Assembly: GCA_005788035.1 (NCBI GenBank)
Contig: SXZI01000051.1
Location: forward strand, 1 to 36,322
Direction: 5' to 3'
DNA: 36,322 bases
From: Bacteroidota bacterium
GTDB lineage: Bacteria; Bacteroidota; Ignavibacteria; Kapaibacteriales; UBA961
The position numbers and the translations under genes are program-made. Each line of letters starts with the position of its first letter. Positions within the stretch are counted from its first letter, which is position 1. A model generated the notes under the pieces. It was not told where the DNA came from and ran no database searches. It was given only the letters and a program-made list of their open reading frames with translations. This document shows positions 1 through 9,576 of the stretch, piece after piece.

Positions 1-239
1 CCGCCACGAAGATCGAGTCCCAATTTCACACGATTCATTTTTGCAGTACGATATCTCTCGCCTTTTGCATTTTCAAATGCTTTCAATGCAGAGCTGTCCT
101 TGCCATGCAAAGCTTGATGCAGGGCTTGTGATTCTTCCTGCTCCAATAAATACGCATCAACGGTTGGCCATAAAATGACTGCAGCCGCAACAAGCGGGCC
201 CAAAATCAATAACCAACGTCTCAATTGTTTATTCTTCAA
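1..239 (-). CDS. secD: Protein translocase subunit SecD, N-terminal part (truncated by window edge)
   Basis: Own translation of the reverse strand from a TTG at 239: LKNKQLRRWLLILGPLVAAAVILWPTVDAYLLEQEES...MNRVKLGLDLRGG. N-terminal TM helix followed by the SecD LGLDLRGG motif; GGAGG Shine-Dalgarno (247-251) 7 nt upstream of the TTG. Not in the ORF track. Confidence 0.82.
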   Translation of the reverse strand, partial: MKNKQLRRWLLILGPLVAAAVILWPTVDAYLLEQEESQALHQALHGKDSSALKAFENAKGERYRTAKMNRVKLGLDLRG

Positions 240-338
240 CGCTTTTCCTCCGACATTTCGGTATGGTGTTATTCGGCATAAGCCGAGGATTCAAAGAAGT
301 GCGAAAATACAGTTTCGAGGGCAATTAAACCAATGAAT

Positions 339-1550
339 TTAGTGAGTGTCTGTCTTCTCAATGATCATTGCAAGGCCTTGCCCGACACCTATGCACAAAG
401 AAGCTATGCCAAATCGAATTTCTTGCTTCTGCATAGTTCTTGCCAAATGACCCGCAATCCGTCCACCGCTCATGCCCAATGGATGGCCGATTGCAATGGC
501 TCCTCCATGAATATTGACCTTATCGGTGGAGATACCCAATTCACGGATACAAGCCAATGCCTGTGAAGCAAATGCTTCATTAAGTTCGAAAAGGCCTATA
601 TCGTCTATGTGCATATTGGCCTTTTCAAGCGCCTTGCGAATGGCATAGACCGGACCGATGCCCATGATACGTGGATCCACACCGGCTGTTCCAGATGCCA
701 CATATCTAGCAATGGGTTTGAGTGCGTATTTCTTGACGGCTTCCCCACTTGCTAACATCATGGCCACCGCACCATCATTAAGTGATGATGCATTTCCGGC
801 AGTAACCGATCCGCCTTTTCTAAATGCAGGCGATAATGTGCCAAGTGCCTCGAGAGATGCATCACTCCGCGGTTGTTCATCAGATGATATGATGACGGGA
901 TCACCCTTTTTCTTCGGTATTGCAATAGGAATGATTTCTTCTGCGAAATGTCCGGCTTGCTGAGCCATAACTGCTCTTTGATGCGATGCCAATGCGAATG
1001 CATCTTGATCTTCACGAGATATGCCGAATTTCTCGACGAGATTTTCGGCAGTCTCCCCCATGGATTCAAGAGGAAACATTGATGCCATCGATGGGTTTGG
1101 ATAACGCCAGCCGAGTGCAGTGTCGAAAGCCGTCAGATTGCCAAATAATGCCGATCCTGTAGCATTTTTTGGGAATGAATACGGTGCGCGAGACATGGAT
1201 TCCACTCCACCGACAATTAAGACTTCGGCTTCGCCTGATTTGATTGCCCTGGCTCCTTGGATGATTGCTTCGAGTGATGATGCGCAAAGGCGATTTACTG
1301 TCACACCCGGAACTGAATATGGCAAACCCGCAAGCAATGCAGACATTCTAGCGATATTACGATTATCTTCTCCGGCTTGATTTGCACAACCAAATATCAC
1401 ATCATCAATTGCTTCTGGATTGATGCCTGTGGATTGCACAACTGCTTTGATCACATGCGCGCCCAGATCATCGGGTCTGATGGAGGATAAAGCTCCACCG
1501 TATTTCCCGACAGGCGTTCTGAGTGGTTCAATGATGTAAACTTCTTGCAT
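339..1550 (-). CDS. Acetyl-CoA acetyltransferase / 3-ketoacyl-CoA thiolase
   Basis: Thiolase motifs: VNRLCASSLEAI (nucleophilic Cys), GGAIAIGHPLGMSGGRI (GHP), SLCIGVGQGLAMI (second Cys). Confidence 0.95.
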   Translation of the reverse strand: MQEVYIIEPLRTPVGKYGGALSSIRPDDLGAHVIKAVVQSTGINPEAIDDVIFGCANQAGEDNRNIARMSALLAGLPYSVPGVTVNRLCASSLEAIIQGARAIKSGEAEVLIVGGVESMSRAPYSFPKNATGSALFGNLTAFDTALGWRYPNPSMASMFPLESMGETAENLVEKFGISREDQDAFALASHQRAVMAQQAGHFAEEIIPIAIPKKKGDPVIISSDEQPRSDASLEALGTLSPAFRKGGSVTAGNASSLNDGAVAMMLASGEAVKKYALKPIARYVASGTAGVDPRIMGIGPVYAIRKALEKANMHIDDIGLFELNEAFASQALACIRELGISTDKVNIHGGAIAIGHPLGMSGGRIAGHLARTMQKQEIRFGIASLCIGVGQGLAMIIEKTDTH

Positions 1551-1564
1551 GATATATGCTCCGA

Positions 1565-1774
1565 TTAGGGTACTTCATCTATTCCGCCGGGATGCCCCGG
1601 ATGACATTTCACAATGCGCTTGATGGCGAGCCATACACCTTTCAATGAACCGTATTTTTCTATGGCCTGCATGGCATAGACAGAACATGTTGGGTGAAAT
1701 CTGCAATTATTGCCAAGATATGGGGAAATTGCAAGACGGTAGAAACGCAAGATGAGAATAAGTACTGCCTTCAC
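1565..1774 (-). CDS. yidD: Membrane protein insertion efficiency factor YidD
   Basis: 69 aa with [33 protein letters not shown]...[12 protein letters not shown], typical YidD; sits next to rnpA/rpmH. Confidence 0.95.
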   Translation of the reverse strand: MKAVLILILRFYRLAISPYLGNNCRFHPTCSVYAMQAIEKYGSLKGVWLAIKRIVKCHPGHPGGIDEVP

Positions 1775-1792
1775 TGATTCTATCCTTTGTCA

Positions 1793-2185
1793 TTATTGCT
1801 TGCTAAAATACTGCATTGCCTGATGCAAAGCATCGTTAACTTGGGGTTTGATATCCACAGTTGCGGCTTCTTTGGGTGATTGCATTGGGGTCTGCCACAC
1901 AAATGCAAGGGTCATGAAGGGTATATGCGGATATTCAGCACAGAAAGATCGTACACATTCCCTGATGATACGTTTTATGCGATTGCGAGTGACGGCGAGT
2001 GGCACTTGTTTTTTTCTGACCGCACAAATCACGAAAAGATCCATATGACCACCCTGGGGCGCATCATGTTCCCCTGCATGAGAACGATCACGCACATGAA
2101 CAATGATTGAGTGGGATGCAAAACGCTTTCCCCGACGAAATGCCGCGGTTATTTGTTTGCGTCCTTTGAGTGCAGAAATGTTCAT
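1793..2185 (-). CDS. rnpA: Ribonuclease P protein component
   Basis: RGKRF...AVRKKQVPLAVTRNRIKRIIRECVR contains the RnpA RNR-type motif; position between rpmH and yidD. ATG at 2185 preferred over the TTG at 2191 used in the track. Confidence 0.9.
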   Translation of the reverse strand: MNISALKGRKQITAAFRRGKRFASHSIIVHVRDRSHAGEHDAPQGGHMDLFVICAVRKKQVPLAVTRNRIKRIIRECVRSFCAEYPHIPFMTLAFVWQTPMQSPKEAATVDIKPQVNDALHQAMQYFSKQ

Positions 2186-2189
2186 AGGC

Positions 2190-2217
2190 AAAAAAAAGAG
2201 GGCCGCAATGGGCCCTC
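2190..2217 (-). terminator. Intrinsic terminator between rpmH and rnpA
   Basis: GAGGGCC (198-204) / GGCCCTC (211-217) 7-bp GC-rich stem, then an 8-T run on the minus strand (2190-2197). Confidence 0.8.
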
Positions 2218-2241
2218 AAAACTACATCTATTTCAGGATTA

Positions 2242-2382
2242 TCAACCTGAAACGGTCAAACGATGGCGACCTTTCGCTCTTCTTCTAGAAAGAACCTTAC
2301 GGCCATTCTTGGATTTCATGCGAGCACGGAAACCATGCACATTTTTGCGCTTACGTTTACTTGGTTGATACGTTCTTTTCAT
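2242..2382 (-). CDS. rpmH: 50S ribosomal protein L34
   Basis: Own translation: [46 protein letters not shown]. Classic L34; absent from ORF track because it is 46 aa. Confidence 0.97.
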   Translation of the reverse strand: MKRTYQPSKRKRKNVHGFRARMKSKNGRKVLSRRRAKGRHRLTVSG

Positions 2383-2584
2383 AGTGATATGCTATAATTG
2401 TTCACAACATCAGGATTACAAAGATACAATCTTTTTCGATACTTACAAATCAAAAAATGCCATAAAACAGTAACCACAAAGAGAATTTTTAAACCATTAT
2501 GATTATTGCCGATGGAATTCCGGAAGAACTCATTCTCATTAGCAAAATACTAGGTTCAATGAGAGAGTATGGTTAATTAAGGCT

Positions 2585-4504
2585 TTATTTACCATGAAAA
2601 GTAGGTTGGCTTAGCTTCAGCAATGTTTCACAAAGTCCTTTAGCATCCAGTTTCAAATCTGCAAACAATTCTTCTTGGGTTCCATGATCCACGAATTCGT
2701 CGGGGATCCCCAAGGGTATAAGTGAGCCGGTAAATGTTTCACGAATGGCAAACTCAGCAACCGCGCTTCCAAAGCCACCTTGAATTTGACCATCTTCAAC
2801 TGTAAATACATGATCATGATCTGCAAATATGGATCTAAGAAGCTCTTCATCCAATGGTTTTACGAAGCGGGCATTCACTACAGTGACCTTTATGCCTTGT
2901 GCTTCCAATAATTCAGAAGCTATCATGCATTCATTTACCATTTTGCCAATACCTATAAGTGCAATTGCTTCCCCTTTCTTCAGAATTTCTCCTTTCCCAA
3001 TTGGAATGCTAAGAGGTGCGCGAAGTTCCACGCCAAGACCACTACCTCTTGGATAACGAATGGCTGAGGGACCTTCCGTATAGTCATACACCGCGGAATG
3101 GAGCATGTCTCTCAATTCTTGTTCATCTTTCGGTGCCATGACAATCATCCCTTGGATAAGGCGCAAATATCCAAGATCAAGCACTCCATGATGAGTAGGG
3201 CCATCGGCTCCAACCAGACCTGATCTGTCAAGTGCAAAAACCACATGCAAATGTTGCAATGCACAATCATGCACGATATTGTCAAATGCTCTTTGAAGGA
3301 AGGAAGAATAAATCGCACAGACAGGAACTATTCCTTCGCAGGCAAGTCCGGCAGCAAATGTCACAGCATGGCTCTCGGCAATTCCTACATCGATCACTTG
3401 CTCAGGGAAAGACTTTGCAAGAATATCCAGTCCAGTACCATCAGGCATTGCAGCGGTTATTCCAACAATGCGCTTATCCTTCGCACAAAGTTCAGTCATT
3501 GCTTCACCAAACACTTTCTGATATGTTGGAGGAACGGGTTTGGTTGGAGCGGGAGAAGGAAATGATTTCCCGGTTATCTTGTCCACCTTGCCGATTGCAT
3601 GAAGGAATTGTTTGTCTTTCTCTGCCGGTGCATATCCCTTCCCTTTTTGAGTGATGACATGCAAGAGCGTTGGACCTTTGGCATCTTTCAAATTGCGAAG
3701 CATGGTCACGAGATTATTGACATTATGCCCATTGATCGGTCCAAAATAATTGAAACCCAATGCCTCAAACAACATTCCGGGTGTAAGCAAAGCTTTTAAG
3801 CCATTGTCAACCTGATGTGCAACTTTTCGAATGCGATCACCGACAGTATCAATTTTACCTGCTATGTCCCAAATATGAGAACGTAATTTTGTTCCCGTTG
3901 GAGAAGAAAATATTTGAGAAAAATAATTGCTCAATGCCCAAACATTAGGTGCTATGGACATATTATTATCATTGAGAATTACAAGAATGTCTCTATTCTG
4001 CACACCGCAATTGTTCATTGCTTCATAAACCATGCCGCCTGTCATGGCTCCATCTCCAATGACAGCAACCACGCGATAATCATCACCGGTTAGATCACGT
4101 GCAGTGGCCAAACCTAAAGCAGCAGATATGCTTGTGCTGGCATGCCCAGCTCCAAATACATCATATTCACTTTCTTCTCTTTTCAAAAAACCGGAAAGAC
4201 CGTCTTTTTGACGAATTGTATGAAGTTGATCCTTTCTTCCTGTAAGTATTTTATGCGGATACCCTTGATGCCCAGTATCAATTACTATTTTGTCATGCGG
4301 GGTATTAAAAACATAATGAAGAGCAACAGTCAACTCAACAACACCAAGTCCAGCACCGAAATGTCCACCTACTTTGGTTATGGTATCCACCATATATTCA
4401 CGTACTTCATTGCTCACATCACGGAGTGCAGTCTCCGGCAAAGCTCTGAGATCGGATGGTAAATTTATATTCGACAAATAAGGATATTCGGTAGGAGCTG
4501 ACAT
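2585..4504 (-). CDS. dxs: 1-deoxy-D-xylulose-5-phosphate synthase
   Basis: 639 aa; GGHFGAGLGVVELTVALHYVF, VIGDGAMTGGMVYEAMNN (TPP), AIRYPRG; full-length DXS signature. Confidence 0.97.
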   Translation of the reverse strand: MSAPTEYPYLSNINLPSDLRALPETALRDVSNEVREYMVDTITKVGGHFGAGLGVVELTVALHYVFNTPHDKIVIDTGHQGYPHKILTGRKDQLHTIRQKDGLSGFLKREESEYDVFGAGHASTSISAALGLATARDLTGDDYRVVAVIGDGAMTGGMVYEAMNNCGVQNRDILVILNDNNMSIAPNVWALSNYFSQIFSSPTGTKLRSHIWDIAGKIDTVGDRIRKVAHQVDNGLKALLTPGMLFEALGFNYFGPINGHNVNNLVTMLRNLKDAKGPTLLHVITQKGKGYAPAEKDKQFLHAIGKVDKITGKSFPSPAPTKPVPPTYQKVFGEAMTELCAKDKRIVGITAAMPDGTGLDILAKSFPEQVIDVGIAESHAVTFAAGLACEGIVPVCAIYSSFLQRAFDNIVHDCALQHLHVVFALDRSGLVGADGPTHHGVLDLGYLRLIQGMIVMAPKDEQELRDMLHSAVYDYTEGPSAIRYPRGSGLGVELRAPLSIPIGKGEILKKGEAIALIGIGKMVNECMIASELLEAQGIKVTVVNARFVKPLDEELLRSIFADHDHVFTVEDGQIQGGFGSAVAEFAIRETFTGSLIPLGIPDEFVDHGTQEELFADLKLDAKGLCETLLKLSQPTFHGK

Positions 4505-4599
4505 ATATGTTATAAATGTGCATGAAATCTGAATCTGTGCATTCAGTCAAGTTATGTATAAGATTGACCGATAACGAATTGCGTATCGGCATGGTTCCA

Positions 4600-6084
4600 T
4601 CAATGCAATTTCATTCCGAGCCAATCTGCTCTATCATAAACGGATGTTTTTTTCTGAAGAGCTAATAAGACATCGTCTACATATTCCACCGATCGTGCTC
4701 CAATGAGCACTGATGAGGTTCCTTCTATTGAACGTACTGCATTCAGTGCGGCTTGAGAAAGAGGTATATCTGTAAAACCACCTGGGAATGTTTTATCCAA
4801 AACGGATCGAATATATCCCACTCTTTGAAAATCAGCATTGGAAATGGTGGCATAGTAACGAGTAATCAAATTTACCACTTTGCTCGTAAGGCCGGCTACT
4901 TTCAATACCCACTCTTGAACTTGGGGTTTTGCAACTTGATTTATTTCCGTTAAAGCTACTGCCATTTTACCCAGCATGCCATCACGGACTTTTGTCCAAT
5001 CATCCATCGATGCAAATTTATTCCAATTGACTTGCAGAGCATTCACCGATGTGATATAGGAGATAAGGAGGTTTTCCACTTCTTTATCCTGCACTCCTAG
5101 GGCTTCAACGTTCATGGTGAAAGAATGCGTAGCATGTGCAATTCGTTCCACTTCATGCTGGATCATTTCAAGATCAGGTAATTGCACTGTTTCTTTATCC
5201 GACAACCGAATCAGTTGTCCATTTCTGATTCCATTTAGAGGCCTATTAACTAGAGCTACAAGGGAATGTTTATGAGCAAACTCAATCAATGTGAGCGATT
5301 CATTTTCCTGATTCAATTCTGTGGATGCTTCCGGTTCGATTAAATTAAATGGAAATTGAATAATTTGAAAATGATGATCCTTTGATAGTTCATTTGCGAT
5401 TGCCAAGCATTGATCAGCTGAGCAAAACTCAGGATGATCAGTCGCATACGGAAATGAATTTGAAGATATGCCATAATAGCGAATCAATCCTTCAGAAACC
5501 ATATCCTCCATACATTCAAATGCGATGCGAATTCTGCGATAGAATTCATTGCGTTTTTCTTCAAGTGGCAGTTCCTTTGAGAGCGAAGGATCTTTGAAGA
5601 AATATTCTGGATTATGTAGCAACAAAGCATCAGCATAAGGAGTTGCCATTCTTCGCAAGCTTTCGCTTAACTGGGCTTTCAATATTTCAGGATGAATGCA
5701 ATGCCAAATATCTTCACCGATTTTTACCATATCAGGATAAGGATTTCCTGCTTCTTCTCTTGTTTTTGCGTCTTCAAGCAATGGGCCTTGTAGATAGCCT
5801 ATTTTTGTAATGATGACAAGATCGGAACGTTTCACGTCTTGTTCCAATGCCTTCATTACTTCGCCAATTAAGGATTCACTTGCTCCAAAAGAATAATTCG
5901 TGGAGGTGTCTATGAGATTGATGCCACTTGTGATTGCTTTCATCAAAGCCAAGGCATGTCCATCATTACCCAAAGCAATACGATATGTACCGAAACCTGC
6001 CTTTGAAACTGTTTGGCCACTCGGCCACACTTCATAGGGAAGTTCCGGGAATTCAGAGGCATATTCTTTTGTGGTGTCTGTCAT
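4600..6084 (-). CDS. Aldo/keto reductase family oxidoreductase with long internal helical insertion
   Basis: Catalytic tetrad motifs: NLIDTSTNYSFGASE (Asp/Tyr), VIITKIG (Lys), ALLLHNPE (His); C-terminal VLIGARSVEYVDD. 494 aa, longer than a typical AKR. Confidence 0.85.
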   Translation of the reverse strand: MTDTTKEYASEFPELPYEVWPSGQTVSKAGFGTYRIALGNDGHALALMKAITSGINLIDTSTNYSFGASESLIGEVMKALEQDVKRSDLVIITKIGYLQGPLLEDAKTREEAGNPYPDMVKIGEDIWHCIHPEILKAQLSESLRRMATPYADALLLHNPEYFFKDPSLSKELPLEEKRNEFYRRIRIAFECMEDMVSEGLIRYYGISSNSFPYATDHPEFCSADQCLAIANELSKDHHFQIIQFPFNLIEPEASTELNQENESLTLIEFAHKHSLVALVNRPLNGIRNGQLIRLSDKETVQLPDLEMIQHEVERIAHATHSFTMNVEALGVQDKEVENLLISYITSVNALQVNWNKFASMDDWTKVRDGMLGKMAVALTEINQVAKPQVQEWVLKVAGLTSKVVNLITRYYATISNADFQRVGYIRSVLDKTFPGGFTDIPLSQAALNAVRSIEGTSSVLIGARSVEYVDDVLLALQKKTSVYDRADWLGMKLH

Positions 6085-6126
6085 GAAGATAATTGCGTGA
6101 GAAAACGATATACACAGAGTGTATTG

Positions 6127-6858
6127 TCAAAGTCTGTATTGAATGATCACAGCCGTCGTAATTCCACCAATCATTGATTCCACTGATTCCGTGATGGAAG
6201 ATGGTGTGAATAATTCACCGCGTTCATTATCTCTTCCAAGAAGATTGAACACAGTATATCCTGCGGAGATATTTACCGACCAACGATCTTCCACAATGCC
6301 TTCTATGCCAACTCTTAGTCCTGTGCCAAGTCTGGTTGCTGAAGACTTTCCGAAATATCTAGTTGTATCGGGGAAATCGGGTTTTTCATAATTAAGATTC
6401 ACTTCCAATTCAGTCGGCGCCATCATGGAAAGCCGAAGATCGAATCCTGCATAAGCTTTTGCATTTGCAAGAGGCAATTCTGCAAATGCATATTCAAAAC
6501 CTGTGAACAATGTTGGAATATGTATGGTATGGCTCGCTTGTATTGTATAAAATTTATCTGGCAATCGTTGCACGCCGTTCATGATATAATAATCCAAGCC
6601 GAATGGAATGCGATAGGTATTTTTTTTATCGATTCCCAATGTTCCTTTCAATGAAAATCCTGATTGCCAATTCGGGAAACCTCCACCAATCGCTCCTTCA
6701 CTTTCTTTTGGAAAGATTTTCTGATTCGCAGGGTTAGCACCATTCAATAGGAATGTTGTTATGCCAAAACCTACCGAAGTTGTGCCATCAAACAAACCAT
6801 CTGCTTGGCTTGGAAGGAATGCCACACAGGCAATGATAAAAGAAAGAAAACATTTCAT
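6127..6858 (-). CDS. Hypothetical exported/outer-membrane protein
   Basis: N-terminal signal peptide MKCFLSFIIACVAFLPSQADG; beta-strand-like pattern, ends VIIQYRL. Start at 6858 preferred over the TTG at 6882. Confidence 0.6.
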   Translation of the reverse strand: MKCFLSFIIACVAFLPSQADGLFDGTTSVGFGITTFLLNGANPANQKIFPKESEGAIGGGFPNWQSGFSLKGTLGIDKKNTYRIPFGLDYYIMNGVQRLPDKFYTIQASHTIHIPTLFTGFEYAFAELPLANAKAYAGFDLRLSMMAPTELEVNLNYEKPDFPDTTRYFGKSSATRLGTGLRVGIEGIVEDRWSVNISAGYTVFNLLGRDNERGELFTPSSITESVESMIGGITTAVIIQYRL

Positions 6859-6878
6859 GCAGTACATCCTTAGAATGA

Positions 6879-7985
6879 TCAATCGAGTGTTTCTCGAATG
6901 CCATACGTTGTAGTTTCAAGGGAATTTTTTACCACAAGTTCACCAATGAGTCCCATTGAAATGAGCTGGACACCGACAATGATCATAGCGATGCCGAATA
7001 GTGCCAGTGGCCTTTGACTGAGAAATGTCAAGCCCATTGCCCATTCAACAGTGAGATAAATATTCACCGCCAATCCTATAAGCACCATGATTGAACCTAC
7101 GGTGCCAAACAAATGCAATGGTCTTTTCACATAACGAGTAGTGAACATCACCGTAAGCAAATCCAAAAATCCCTTGAAAAATCTGCTGAATCCAAACTTG
7201 GAATGGCCATACTTTCTTGGGTGATGCAATACGGGAATTTCTGTTACTCTGAATCCTTCCCAATGGGCAAGAGCAGGTAAATAGCGATGCATTTCACCAT
7301 AGACTTGCAATGTTTTCACTACTTCTTTTCGATATGCTTTTAATCCGCAATTGAAATCATGAAGTTTGATTCCACTCATGCGAGAAGTGACGAAATTGAA
7401 AAAACGTGATGGAATTGTTTTATGCCATGGGTCATGTCTTTTCTTCTTCCAACCGGATACCAAATCATATCCCTGTTCTAATATCTCAAGCATACCGGGC
7501 AACTCTTTTGGATCATCCTGCAAGTCTGCATCCATGGTAAAAACAAATCTACCTTTTGCTGCAGCAAAACCAACTGCCAAAGCAGCAGACTTTCCGCAAT
7601 TTCTTCTGAATCGAATTGCTTTATAACGTTGATTTGATTCGTGGATATCACGAATGACCGAAAAAGATGAGTCCGTTGAACCATCATCAATGAATATCAC
7701 CTCATAATGCCCTCCACTCATGCCGGGAAGCACCTCTTCCAAAGCATGATAGAGAGGACGCAACGATTCTTCCTCATTGAGAAGAGGAATCACGATGCTC
7801 ATGAATGGCTTTGAACCGGGATGTTTTCTCTGCGGATGTGCGTTCTTCTCCGAATGAGAATCAGGTTTCTCTATGGAATCAATCTCGCGCTCTATATTGT
7901 CAAGAGCCGGAGAAGAATGGCGTTCATGCCGCGAATCGGGTTTATTCCGATGTCTATGTCTTCGACGATGATGTTGATGTTCCAC
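6879..7985 (-). CDS. Glycosyltransferase family 2 (polyprenyl-phosphate glycosyltransferase type)
   Basis: SIVIPLLNEEESL, VIFIDDGSTDSS, FTMDADLQDDP motifs plus two C-terminal TM helices; His/Arg-rich N-terminal extension. Confidence 0.93.
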   Translation of the reverse strand: MEHQHHRRRHRHRNKPDSRHERHSSPALDNIEREIDSIEKPDSHSEKNAHPQRKHPGSKPFMSIVIPLLNEEESLRPLYHALEEVLPGMSGGHYEVIFIDDGSTDSSFSVIRDIHESNQRYKAIRFRRNCGKSAALAVGFAAAKGRFVFTMDADLQDDPKELPGMLEILEQGYDLVSGWKKKRHDPWHKTIPSRFFNFVTSRMSGIKLHDFNCGLKAYRKEVVKTLQVYGEMHRYLPALAHWEGFRVTEIPVLHHPRKYGHSKFGFSRFFKGFLDLLTVMFTTRYVKRPLHLFGTVGSIMVLIGLAVNIYLTVEWAMGLTFLSQRPLALFGIAMIIVGVQLISMGLIGELVVKNSLETTTYGIRETLD

Positions 7986-8119
7986 GGAAGATCAATGCGA
8001 GTGGACAAAAGCATAGATTGAATTGAGGGCGAAAATGGAATTCCTGCCAATCAATATGCTATAAATTACCTTTTCTATGGCTGAGAATCAACAAGAAACA
8101 CCAATCAATCGAAGGCATT

Positions 8120-9001
8120 TCATAAACTATTGATAAGTTTTGAGAAATGCTCATCAGTCAATTCGTAGCTTGAACTGCAATATTGACAAACAAGCTCCCT
8201 TTGCCCCTCTGCTTGCATGGACATAAGTTCTTTTTTGCCCAAAGTGAGCAATTTGCTCATGAACCGTTCCAAGGAACAACGGCAAAAGAAGTCCACAGGA
8301 GTATTATTGACCACTTCAATGGGGAATGGCATTGCCTGGCGGAGTATTTCTTCGGGGGAATAACCACTATCGAGTAATTCTTCGATTGGGGGCATTTCCT
8401 CGAGTGATCTTTGTACTTCAACGATGGCAGGAAGCTCAGCACCGGGCATGGCCTGCACGATTATACCACCTGAATGTACAATTTCGCCATCATCATTGAT
8501 TGTAACGCCTAAATTTACTGCCGTTACAATTTGTTCGGATTGTTCGAAATAATATGACAAATCGGATGCGATATCCCCGCGGACCAATTCTACAATACCG
8601 GTAACGGGTTCTTGTTTTTCATAGAGTATCTTCGAAACCTTTAAAAAACCTGTGCTAAGGGCATCAGAAAGTGAGGCAGGCATTGATTGTGATTCATCGA
8701 TGACCACAAATCCTCTGACTTCTCCAACCTGCATTGCTTCCGCAAAAATAAGCTTGACTCTACCAGTGCCCTCAGCTTGGACAATCACTCTCTCCTCACC
8801 CTTCAGAAATGAAGAAAGCAAAATCGAAGAAGTAAGAGTTTTCCCAAGTAAATAGGACAACAATGGATCAAGATCATGTTTGATTCGCGCCTGTTCTGTG
8901 GTATCCGTGGTTTTTGCAACCGCAATGCGAAACATCCCATTGCCAGACATTGCCCGGACGACGCGATCTCTGTGTTGATATGTTTTTTTTAGGTCATTCA
9001 T
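8120..9001 (-). CDS. hslO: Redox-regulated chaperone Hsp33
   Basis: 293 aa with Zn-binding CxC...CxxC (FFCRCSLERF...LVCQYCSSSYEL) and the Hsp33 N-terminal fold sequence. Confidence 0.95.
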   Translation of the reverse strand: MNDLKKTYQHRDRVVRAMSGNGMFRIAVAKTTDTTEQARIKHDLDPLLSYLLGKTLTSSILLSSFLKGEERVIVQAEGTGRVKLIFAEAMQVGEVRGFVVIDESQSMPASLSDALSTGFLKVSKILYEKQEPVTGIVELVRGDIASDLSYYFEQSEQIVTAVNLGVTINDDGEIVHSGGIIVQAMPGAELPAIVEVQRSLEEMPPIEELLDSGYSPEEILRQAMPFPIEVVNNTPVDFFCRCSLERFMSKLLTLGKKELMSMQAEGQRELVCQYCSSSYELTDEHFSKLINSL

Positions 9002-9060
9002 AATGAATTTCTATCCGTATTCAATGTAATTGGCATAATTCCTGCAATGATTTCGATACT

Positions 9061-9576
9061 ATGAAACGCACACTTTCCATATTGCTCATGCTCATCTTGA
9101 TGATTTGCTTCGCCTCAGGATGCCAATCATTGCATATGGCATCATCTGGCAAAAAGCAGTCAGTACCGAATTATGTGATTCCTGAATATCTGGAGCCGAT
9201 GCGTATGACAGTATTGCAAGAGGCATTGCGATATATTGGGACTCCATATTGCTATGGTGGCAAAACACCATTCTGTACGGATTGCTCTGGTTTTGTGATG
9301 CAGGCATATCGCGCTGTTGGCATAACAACACCTCGTACGGCACATGACCAATTTCTGAAATATGCATCCGAGGATGTCATTCCGGAACCAGGTGACTTGA
9401 TGTTCTTTCGATATGCAGACAAAGGAACCATATCCCATGTAGGTATCTATGCCGGTGATGATTATATCATTCATGCCTCAGAAAAGAAAGGCGTCGTTCT
9501 CACCACATTAGAATACATGCGCAAGCATATAGTAGGTTATGGACGCATGCCCATTCAAGAATACTCCTCAAAGTAA
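9061..9576 (+). CDS. NlpC/P60 family lipoprotein (cell-wall endopeptidase)
   Basis: Lipobox CFASGC; RYIGTPYCYGGKTPFCTDCSGFVMQAY (catalytic Cys) and ISHVGIYAGDDYIIHA (catalytic His). Confidence 0.93.
   Translation: MKRTLSILLMLILMICFASGCQSLHMASSGKKQSVPNYVIPEYLEPMRMTVLQEALRYIGTPYCYGGKTPFCTDCSGFVMQAYRAVGITTPRTAHDQFLKYASEDVIPEPGDLMFFRYADKGTISHVGIYAGDDYIIHASEKKGVVLTTLEYMRKHIVGYGRMPIQEYSSK

Noticed and set aside
3232-3654. 140-aa plus-strand ORF
   Set aside because: Antisense to dxs; no recognisable protein features.
4574-4595. Inverted repeat CCGATA...TATCGG between dxs and the aldo/keto reductase gene
   Set aside because: Only a 6-bp stem with no T tract; not enough to call a terminator.
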